Assembly (NCBI GenBank): GCA_000437275.1
Contig: FR899741.1
Coordinates: 15,105 to 20,899 of the forward strand
Length of the DNA: 5,795 nucleotides
Origin: Clostridium sp. CAG:411
GTDB taxonomy: Bacteria > Bacillota > Clostridia > Lachnospirales > Lachnospiraceae
Reading direction: 5' to 3'
Shown here: positions 1-5,795 of the stretch, piece after piece
How positions within the stretch are numbered: the first letter of the stretch is position 1
Layout: the number at the start of each line of letters is the position of its first letter
The notes under the pieces: model-generated
What the model was told of the DNA's origin: nothing
Database searches by the model: none
What the model saw: only the letters and a program-made list of their open reading frames with translations
Program-made: the position numbers and the translations under genes

Positions 1-802
1 CCGCCTTTGGCTGTTCGTGAATCTCCTTCATCATAAAATGTTCAAAGCCAGCTTTTTCTGCGGCTTCTGCATCCCATTTGATTTCCACAAGATCTTTTTT
101 AATCTCATCGCCATCCAGATTATAGAAAGTCACTTTACCTTTCTGTAAGTGTCCAATTTCCATATTTCCGATATAATATACTTTTCTAGCATATTTTAGG
201 ATGGCAGGCACATCCGATGCAATATAGGACTCTCCATTTGCCACACCGATAATCATTGGGCTATCTTTTCTTGCTACAAAAATTTCTTCTGGATATTCTT
301 TGAACATAACCGCCAATGCATAGGAACCTCGTATACGAATCATTGCATGATTAATCGCATCGACTGGTGTTCCCTCATATTTTTTGTAATAATAATCAAT
401 CAATTTTACTGCTACTTCTGTATCCGTAGAAGAATAAAACTCATACCCTTTTCGCACAAGCTTATCTTTTAATTCCTGATAATTCTCAATGATACCATTA
501 TGTACTGCTACTACATTTCCATCATCACTGCAATGAGGGTGTGCATTCTCCTCTGATGGTTCCCCATGTGTCGCCCATCTGGTATGTCCGATACCACAGG
601 TACCATGCAATGCCTTTCCATCATTTGTTTTTTCAGCTAAAATCCGTAATCTGCCTTTTGCTTTTATAATTTCTACATTTGACGTTCCATTACGAACCGC
701 AATCCCCGCTGAATCATATCCACGATACTCTAATTTTGAAAGACCATCCAATAAAATAGGAGCGGCCTGATGATTTCCATTAAATCCTACAATTCCACAC
801 AT
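1..802 (-). CDS. glmS: Glutamine--fructose-6-phosphate aminotransferase (isomerizing), N-terminal part, cut by left window edge
   Basis: GlmS makes glucosamine-6-phosphate from fructose-6-phosphate and the amide nitrogen of glutamine. This is the first committed step towards UDP-GlcNAc, peptidoglycan and teichoic acid precursors, in the cytosol. The reading frame opens with MCGIVGFNG, so Cys2 becomes the N-terminal nucleophile after Met removal (class II/Ntn glutamine amidotransferase). Further glutaminase motifs follow in order: EYRGYDSAGIA (about 25-35), GHTRWATHG (72-80, with Arg75 and Trp76), the oxyanion-hole HNG (101-103) and SSTDTE (124-129, with the glutamine-binding Asp127). The visible 267 codons end in FEHFMMKEIHEQP, the usual link to the SIS isomerase domains. 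The family is about 600 residues, so more than half lies past the left edge. The start is fixed by the required MCG and by a GGAGGAA ribosome binding site 8 bases upstream. No frameshift is seen. Identity is very secure; asparagine synthase or PurF would show different flanking motifs. Confidence 0.98.
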   Translation of the reverse strand, partial: MCGIVGFNGNHQAAPILLDGLSKLEYRGYDSAGIAVRNGTSNVEIIKAKGRLRILAEKTNDGKALHGTCGIGHTRWATHGEPSEENAHPHCSDDGNVVAVHNGIIENYQELKDKLVRKGYEFYSSTDTEVAVKLIDYYYKKYEGTPVDAINHAMIRIRGSYALAVMFKEYPEEIFVARKDSPMIIGVANGESYIASDVPAILKYARKVYYIGNMEIGHLQKGKVTFYNLDGDEIKKDLVEIKWDAEAAEKAGFEHFMMKEIHEQPKA

Positions 803-810
803 AATAATTT

Positions 811-817
811 TTCCTCC
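811..817 (-). promoter_or_regulatory. Ribosome binding site of glmS
   Basis: The minus strand reads GGAGGAA and then 8 bases (AAATTATT) before the glmS ATG at 802-800. This near-perfect Shine-Dalgarno match confirms the start and suggests strong translation. Confidence 0.9.
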
Positions 818-888
818 ATTATTTGGTGATTCACAATTTATTCTATAACAACGAATACCTTTTTCATTCTATTTTTATGAACCAGCTC

Positions 889-917
889 ATTATACCATGC
901 TATGATAATTAACTCAA
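889..917 (-). promoter_or_regulatory. Probable sigma-A promoter of glmS (extended -10)
   Basis: The minus strand has TTGAGT (917-912) as -35, exactly 17 bases of spacer, and TATAAT (894-889) as a perfect -10 preceded by TGG, an extended -10 of Gram-positive type. Transcription would start near 882, giving a leader of about 80 bases before the glmS ATG. That leader has only weak AT-rich pairing potential and no recognisable riboswitch or ribozyme. The promoter gives glmS its own expression independent of the upstream jet genes. It is inferred from consensus only. Confidence 0.75.
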
Positions 918-999
918 TATCTAAACCCAAGCAAGTAATACCGTCTTTTTCCAATGTCAAACCATACTATTGGATTTTTTTGCATTCTAACAGCCTTGT

Positions 1000-1008
1000 A
1001 TCATACCA
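1000..1008 (-). promoter_or_regulatory. Second, weaker extended -10 box upstream of glmS
   Basis: The minus strand reads TGGTATGAT, one mismatch from the TGGTATAAT box at 897-889. The hexamer 17 bases upstream is TATATA (1027-1022), a poor -35 with three of six matches. It could be a distal glmS promoter with a leader of roughly 190 bases, or a chance match in AT-rich DNA. Confidence 0.25.
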
Positions 1009-1029
1009 CATATTTTTTTCATATATATA

Positions 1030-1044
1030 GTGTCCATTGTGTCC
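1030..1044. repeat. Short direct repeat GTGTCC-ATT-GTGTCC just after jetD
   Basis: On the plus strand GTGTCC occurs at 1030-1035 and again at 1039-1044, a 9-base period directly behind the jetD stop codon and next to a TATATATA tract. It could be a minor operator-like element or chance. No longer repeat or inverted partner is seen. Confidence 0.35.
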
Positions 1045-1046
1045 TT

Positions 1047-2363
1047 TCATACATCTTCATTACCAGAAGCATGTAATTTAAAAGACAAATAATGTTCTAA
1101 TATATTTTCTTGGTATCCCAACTTTTTTTCATCCATAATCCATTCAGCTACCTTTTTTAAACTAGGATGTTTCAGCTGTTGCAATTTTTTTACCCTTGCA
1201 AAAGAAATAGATTTTATTTTTACGCTTGCCGCCATAAAATCGTCTCGATTATAACACCACAATTTAACATTATTTCCATAGCGATCAATCACTTTTTGAG
1301 CAATTTTCAATCCTTCTGGATCAAAATCCCCCGCATAAAAAATAGTCACATTTTCTTCCACTAACAAATCTAATAGCACAAAAACAGCAATTCGAAGTTG
1401 ACCATTTCCACAAACGATAGCTTCATTTTTGAAAACGTCCTGTTCCGTTAAATAACGAAAAACAGATGGATTTTCTACTACATATACTCTCTTATTCGGC
1501 GTCAAAGCCCTCCTTAAATTGCTCAGATTAGAAAGCGTTAACTGCTGTAATTCTTGTCGTTCGATATAGCCATTCATTCCCATATGAAAAGTACTGTCTT
1601 CACAAATGCCACGAATACCATAACATGTAACAAAACTCGAAATATCATCTTTTAAAATGCCTGCATCATATAAAATTTCCGCACGATCTTCCGCACACTG
1701 ATTTTTATATTCTATTTGTAATATAGCACATATACCATATAACAAATATCGAAACAATCTTTTATTTTCATCAAAAGCGTGTGGATTTCCTGTAATTTCA
1801 GCAGCGAATACAGGCAACCGCATTTTCTGATTTCTATATATAGGTAATACATTAATTGCCGCAAGCACATAAGCAAATTGGCTATGAAAATCCAAATAAT
1901 CTTCCTTCTCCCATTTTTTTATTCCTAAATAGGGTGGGCATTTTTCATCTAAAATCTGTTGCAACCATTTCTCTGCTCTAGTATGTTCAAATTTATCGAG
2001 AAGTTTCTGAAAATGTTTCTGACTCTCTACTTCTTTTTGTACTTGTATTTCTTTTTTAGATATCAATGGACTACTACATACTTTTTCCAAGATTTCTTCT
2101 AACGTTACTTCTGCAAATTTAGACTTTTCCAAAGCATGAGAAAAAGCTTTTTCAGAAACCGTAAGATTTTTTTGTTTATGGCAATTCGTTTGCAGAAAGC
2201 CTTCTAATGCATCTCTTTCTTCTTCTTTAGGATTTGAAAGTAAAACACTCCCTCCTACATGTCCTAAGGATGCATAACGTTCCTGAAATCCCAACATGAG
2301 CCGACGAAATCCTTCCTGTTTAAAATAGGAGACCGCTTCCTCTAATAGTTTTGTATTTTGCAT
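1047..2363 (-). CDS. jetD: Wadjet anti-plasmid system nuclease subunit JetD (TIGR02679-like, DUF3323 + DUF2399 Toprim)
   Basis: This is the DNA-cutting subunit of a Wadjet plasmid-defence complex. In studied Wadjets JetD joins the JetABC SMC motor and cleaves small circular DNA once loop extrusion is complete. The 438 residues have a TIGR02679-type N-terminal part (about 10-240, DUF3323-like) with the family-typical start around YFKQEGFRRLML (13-24), GGSVLLSNP (37-45) and AAEITGNPHAFD (187-198). A C-terminal DUF2399/Toprim-like part (about 280-435) carries VVENP with Glu297, the expected catalytic acid after a beta strand, and GDFDPEG (345-351) with the metal-binding pair Asp346 and Asp348. 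A terminal GYQENIL (416-422) also fits the family. No signal peptide or membrane segment is seen, so it should be cytosolic. The start lies one base after the jetC stop (TGA-T-ATG), with GAGGG 8 bases upstream, implying translational coupling. Length is normal and the active-site residues look intact. Family membership is from motif memory, not a search. Confidence 0.88.
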   Translation of the reverse strand: MQNTKLLEEAVSYFKQEGFRRLMLGFQERYASLGHVGGSVLLSNPKEEERDALEGFLQTNCHKQKNLTVSEKAFSHALEKSKFAEVTLEEILEKVCSSPLISKKEIQVQKEVESQKHFQKLLDKFEHTRAEKWLQQILDEKCPPYLGIKKWEKEDYLDFHSQFAYVLAAINVLPIYRNQKMRLPVFAAEITGNPHAFDENKRLFRYLLYGICAILQIEYKNQCAEDRAEILYDAGILKDDISSFVTCYGIRGICEDSTFHMGMNGYIERQELQQLTLSNLSNLRRALTPNKRVYVVENPSVFRYLTEQDVFKNEAIVCGNGQLRIAVFVLLDLLVEENVTIFYAGDFDPEGLKIAQKVIDRYGNNVKLWCYNRDDFMAASVKIKSISFARVKKLQQLKHPSLKKVAEWIMDEKKLGYQENILEHYLSFKLHASGNEDV

Positions 2364-2364
2364 A

Positions 2365-5300
2365 TCAACTACCCTCTGTTACTAAAGTCCGAACTTTTCC
2401 ATTCCAATGATATGGTAGCACGGATACATACTTCGCATTCTCAGGTCGTAGCAACTGATAAATGGAAAGATTTGGAACTGTATCACAATCTCCCCACAAA
2501 AGCTGAGAATTGATGATAAACTGAAAATTCAATTCTACCATAAGTCGGAACATATCACTAATGTTATTTTCATCTACACCCGCAAAAGCCTCATCTAAAG
2601 ATACCAATCTTGGTGCATCTGCTCTAGCCCCCTGATATTTTGCAACCACAGCCGAAAATAACGGTACATACATCGCCATCGCTTTTTCGCCTCCACTAAA
2701 GGTAAAAAATGCAGTATTCGTTAATTCCTTTATATTTTCTCCTGTTTTTTGGAAATATAATTGAAATTCAAACCAATTTCGGTAGTCAAGAATATCTTTC
2801 ATAATTCCATGAAAACTGGTTGTATTTCCAGACTCTTCCATGCGTCTTCTTGCTTGTGCTACCTTATATTGAAAATGACGAGACATTTTTTCTAATTCTG
2901 TTTCACTCAAAATGCCTACATCTTTTTTTAATAAATCCACTAACGCACTGGTATCCAGTTCTTCCTCACTCTCCGCTTTTTTCTTTTTCCAGCGAAGGCT
3001 TAACTTCAATCCACTAGAAGTATTCATACTTCCCATTAGTTTATTCATATTGGCAACCCATTCTTCACTCTTATAAATTTTAGCCCGAATCTTCTTACTG
3101 ACAGTTTGCGCCAAAATCGTTTCAAAAAGTTCCCGGTCCTTATCACTTACAAGTTTTTCCTGTATTTCTAAATCTTCTGTAATTCCTCTTTGGATGATGC
3201 GAAACGCAACTTCCTTTCCTTTATATTTTCCTACAATATCCAAACGCTGATACTTAGATGCTTTTTCTTCTTGAGCATACTCTTTATAACGCTCTGATTG
3301 GAACAAATGCTTTATCGTCAATGAAAAATCTGTCATTTCATTCAAATACTTAAAGAATCTCTCTTGCAATTCCTCTCTATACTCATCGGATGTCTTTCTG
3401 ACAAGCTCCTGTAAAGTAGTCACCACAAAATCTGCACATTCCTGAGCACTTCCTTCTAAATCACATTCATTTACATATTTTAATGCGTATTCATCCGTAA
3501 ATGCACACTCACTTAAAGCTACTTCCTGTATTTTTTTCTGTTGCTGTGTTTTCGTTTTTTCAAATTCTTCCTGATTCTTTTCCAGGTCTTTTTCAAAGCC
3601 CTTATAAGAAATTGCAGACTCTTTGATTTCATTTGGTAGTTCCTGCAAACGTTTTACGCAATATGCCAATTTTTCTTTAATAGAATCTACATCTTTTAAT
3701 TTTAACTGTTCCTCGCATGCCTCAAGATCCGACTGTAAATGTCTGCACTCTCTATTTTGATTATTCAAATCATAACGCAATTCATCCAAATCATACAGTT
3801 GCTCTTCTAATTGCTCTTGTATGTTTTGAAGCATCTCTAAAATTTGCAAATATTTTTCATGTAGCGCTTTCAACTCTATCAATGACTTATCATATTCTTC
3901 TAATTCAATTTTTGCCTCTTTAAAATCTTGCAAATTTTTTCGAACATACACATGCCTACAAATTTCTGCAGCCTCCAATCGCACCTCACGCAGCAATTTT
4001 TCTTGTTCCTGCATTTCTAATTCAATCGTTTCAACGATTGACAACTGATTTTCTAGTCGAATCGTACAATCATAACTTTGTCGAACAGCAAGCTTAATAT
4101 CTACTTCTTTTGGAAAAGTTAAAAATTCTTCATCCAAACATTTTAAAGACGTTCTTAACTCCTTAACAAAATCTTCCATGCGTGCTAATTCCATTTTAGA
4201 TAGTTGTAATTGTCCCTGTAATTCTTTTATTTTTTTCTCACGAAATTCTGCTCTTGCCTTCACACCTATAAACGTAGCTTCATAATTTCCAGCAAGTGTT
4301 CCGTATAAATTCCCAATCTGAAATCCATTTTCAGAAAGACGTGTACTTCCCTCTGTAGAAATTCCAATTGTCTGTAATAGATTGGTTATTTCCTGATAAA
4401 AAACAATATCTGCACTTTCCATAGTGACATCTAAAAATTCCGTGATGTTTTTTTCTAACCATGCTCCATCAGAAAAAATGTAAGTATCACTGTGCCCTTC
4501 ACGAAAAGCAAGAACTTGCTCTTTATAATTACCAGGGACTACAAGTGCGTCCAGCAATCCCATCTTCAGCAACGCCTCTTCTAAACGGTTTCGCTGTTGT
4601 TCGCTACATTGTTCCGTAAAATCTAACACTTTATAAAATGGCTCGTATGGAATGTTTTGACTTTTCAACCATTCTCGATTTTTCTGCACAACCTCATCTC
4701 GAACCGGCTCTGGATCCTTTTGATCCAACCACTCCTGTAAAGTAGTTTCTAATATTGTCACTTGTTCCTGCTGTTCCTTCTGCTGCCTTTCCGCATCGAA
4801 CAATGTAGTTTTTACTTCTTGTTCCTTCCTATTTCTTTCTTTTCTAACCAAATCTTTTACATCAGAAAAATCTTTTTCCTGTGTGAATGTTTCTATCTCT
4901 GTAACAATTCTTTGTTGCATTTCCTCTAACAGTGTCAATTCTTTATTCTTTCTATTCCACTGATAAAATTTTTCTATCCATTCACTCTTTACTTGCGCTT
5001 CTTGCTCCTGTAATACAATCTGTTCACGTTCTAATTGTTTTTTTACTTTTTCTTCGTTATAATGTTTTACTTGTAAATCTTCGTATTTTTGGCTCTCTGT
5101 TTTTTCCTTTTCCAAAATTTCAATTCCTTGTACCACATGTTCTTTCATATTAGAAACTTGTTGTGAAATTGTATCAAAAGAATACACCTGATCCAAAGAT
5201 TTTTGCAATTCGTCCTTCATAAAACTATGTTCATCAAAGCTTAAAATTTGAAATATTTCATCCATCTCCAAAAATTTGTCCTCTATTTCATCCACAGTCA

Positions 5301-5795
5301 GCTCTTTTTTCTGCAAATAATCTTTTTGTTTTCCTTCTGTTTCTTTATAACTATCTTCCTTCTTTTCTACCTGCTTTTCTTTATCCGAAATCATTCGTTG
5401 CTTTTTCGCAATTTTATCCTGTAACTCTACCTGTTGCTTCATAAGCTGACTAACATCGTTTTTATCCAGTTCCTGTTTCTGCTTTTCTAACTTTTCCTGC
5501 TCTAACTCTTTTTCTTGTTCTATCTCTTTTTGCTCATGCATCTTTTTTTGCAATTCTTCAGTAATCTGAACAATTGTTTTTTCTTTATCTTCAAACATTT
5601 TTAATTGTTTTAAGTCATTCGAATACTCTCTTGCTTTTTCTAACAATACACTTCTATTATAATTTTCATAACTGACATTTAATTTTCCAGCAGCAATTTT
5701 GCTCTTTTTTAATGCTTCCAATCGATTCTTCAACTGGTCCATATTTTCAATCGCTTCCGACATAGGTCTAAGATCTTCCTCAGATAATGGCTGTA
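2365..5795 (-). CDS. jetC: Wadjet SMC-like ATPase JetC (TIGR02680-like), N-terminus cut by right window edge
   Basis: This is the SMC/MukB-like motor of a Wadjet plasmid-defence complex, expected to work as a dimer with JetA and JetB, extruding DNA loops at the cost of ATP. Residues are counted from the Met at 5763. Long Glu/Gln/Lys-rich coiled coil runs through about 10-345. A globular hinge-like insert (about 365-510, including GLLDALVVPG at 402-411 and GNLYGTLAGNYEATF at 484-498) is followed by the returning coiled coil (about 510-820). The C-terminal ATPase head (about 835-1132) holds LDYRNWFEF (992-1000), the ABC signature SGGEK (1023-1027), Walker B RLVSLDEAF with Asp1057 and Glu1058, and a D-loop GVD. 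The Met at 5763 is unlikely to be the true start: no Walker A is present, and the frame stays open for ten further codons (QPLSEEDLRP) to the edge. Full TIGR02680 proteins are, as I recall, about 1350 residues, so some 200 residues lie outside. The gene runs directly into jetD. RecN- or SbcC-type proteins are less likely given the jetD partner. Confidence 0.9.
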   Translation of the reverse strand, partial: QPLSEEDLRPMSEAIENMDQLKNRLEALKKSKIAAGKLNVSYENYNRSVLLEKAREYSNDLKQLKMFEDKEKTIVQITEELQKKMHEQKEIEQEKELEQEKLEKQKQELDKNDVSQLMKQQVELQDKIAKKQRMISDKEKQVEKKEDSYKETEGKQKDYLQKKELTVDEIEDKFLEMDEIFQILSFDEHSFMKDELQKSLDQVYSFDTISQQVSNMKEHVVQGIEILEKEKTESQKYEDLQVKHYNEEKVKKQLEREQIVLQEQEAQVKSEWIEKFYQWNRKNKELTLLEEMQQRIVTEIETFTQEKDFSDVKDLVRKERNRKEQEVKTTLFDAERQQKEQQEQVTILETTLQEWLDQKDPEPVRDEVVQKNREWLKSQNIPYEPFYKVLDFTEQCSEQQRNRLEEALLKMGLLDALVVPGNYKEQVLAFREGHSDTYIFSDGAWLEKNITEFLDVTMESADIVFYQEITNLLQTIGISTEGSTRLSENGFQIGNLYGTLAGNYEATFIGVKARAEFREKKIKELQGQLQLSKMELARMEDFVKELRTSLKCLDEEFLTFPKEVDIKLAVRQSYDCTIRLENQLSIVETIELEMQEQEKLLREVRLEAAEICRHVYVRKNLQDFKEAKIELEEYDKSLIELKALHEKYLQILEMLQNIQEQLEEQLYDLDELRYDLNNQNRECRHLQSDLEACEEQLKLKDVDSIKEKLAYCVKRLQELPNEIKESAISYKGFEKDLEKNQEEFEKTKTQQQKKIQEVALSECAFTDEYALKYVNECDLEGSAQECADFVVTTLQELVRKTSDEYREELQERFFKYLNEMTDFSLTIKHLFQSERYKEYAQEEKASKYQRLDIVGKYKGKEVAFRIIQRGITEDLEIQEKLVSDKDRELFETILAQTVSKKIRAKIYKSEEWVANMNKLMGSMNTSSGLKLSLRWKKKKAESEEELDTSALVDLLKKDVGILSETELEKMSRHFQYKVAQARRRMEESGNTTSFHGIMKDILDYRNWFEFQLYFQKTGENIKELTNTAFFTFSGGEKAMAMYVPLFSAVVAKYQGARADAPRLVSLDEAFAGVDENNISDMFRLMVELNFQFIINSQLLWGDCDTVPNLSIYQLLRPENAKYVSVLPYHWNGKVRTLVTEGS
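2372..2376 (-). promoter_or_regulatory. Ribosome binding site of jetD, inside the end of jetC
   Basis: GAGGG on the minus strand sits within the last codons of jetC (the Thr-Glu-Gly-Ser end), 8 bases before the jetD ATG at 2363-2361. The jetC stop TGA (2367-2365) lies between them. A ribosome ending jetC can thus restart on jetD, which supports coupled production of motor and nuclease. Confidence 0.75.

Noticed and set aside
1..802. Tn7-type attachment site, because glmS is present
   Set aside because: attTn7 lies at the 3' end of glmS, which is off the left edge. The defence genes are on the 5' side of glmS and no Tn7 ends or transposase genes are seen.
935..960. TTGACA at 960-955 as a -35 box with TATTAC as -10
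   Set aside because: The spacing is only 14 bases and no better -10 hexamer lies at 16-18. The TTGAGT/TATAAT pair nearby is much better.
942..984. Hairpin-plus-T-run terminator (plus strand CCAATGT...ACTATTGG followed by seven Ts)
   Set aside because: It would stop only plus-strand transcripts, and no plus-strand gene precedes it. The stem is short, AT-rich and bulged.
1167..1364. Plus-strand 65-codon open frame inside jetD
   Set aside because: It lies antisense within a well-supported gene, has no family motif, and its composition (Phe/Ile/His-rich) is what AT-rich antisense gives.
2820..5153. Three plus-strand open frames of 65-73 codons at 2820-3017, 3717-3923 and 4932-5153
   Set aside because: All are antisense to jetC. 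Their Leu/Phe/Ser-rich products are reverse reads of Lys/Glu/Gln-rich coiled coil, not membrane peptides.
1..5795. CRISPR array, tRNA, rRNA or insertion sequence
   Set aside because: No regularly spaced repeats, tRNA-like cloverleaf, rRNA stretch, transposase frame or terminal inverted repeats were noticed on either strand.

Overview
The window is AT-rich DNA with strong GGAGG-type ribosome binding sites and sigma-A-like promoter boxes. Together with the flavour of the proteins this points to a low-GC Firmicute, most likely a Clostridia/Lachnospiraceae-type gut anaerobe. That placement is inferred; nothing in the window fixes the species. All real genes lie on the minus strand, so they are read from the right edge to the left edge.

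Right part (2365-5795): most of a very large SMC-like coiled-coil ATPase that I recognise as JetC of a Wadjet anti-plasmid system (TIGR02680-like). Its ABC signature, Walker B and D-loop are present at the C-terminus. The N-terminal head half with Walker A lies beyond the right edge, and the reading frame is still open there. Middle (1047-2363): jetD, a TIGR02679-like protein with a C-terminal Toprim-type nuclease domain (DUF2399), starting one base after the jetC stop and with its ribosome binding site inside the end of jetC. The expected partners jetA and jetB (kleisin- and KITE-like, TIGR02677/TIGR02678 families) are not in the window and would be expected just past position 5795. In known Wadjet systems the JetABC complex extrudes DNA loops, recognises small closed circular DNA and lets JetD cut it, so plasmids are lost.

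Spacer (803-1046): 244 bases with no gene and no convincing terminator after jetD. It holds a good promoter for the next gene (-35 TTGAGT, 17-base spacing, extended -10 TGGTATAAT), a second weaker extended -10 box and a short 6-base direct repeat. I see no glmS ribozyme in it. Left part (1-802): the first 267 codons of glmS, glucosamine-6-phosphate synthase, with the complete catalytic Cys2 glutaminase motif set; the sugar isomerase half is cut off by the left edge.

The layout is therefore a defence operon (jetC-jetD, presumably preceded by jetA-jetB) directly upstream of, and in the same direction as, a core cell-wall precursor gene that has its own promoter. The defence system belongs to a described family. 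The points of interest are its subtype, its missing half, and its possible read-through into glmS.
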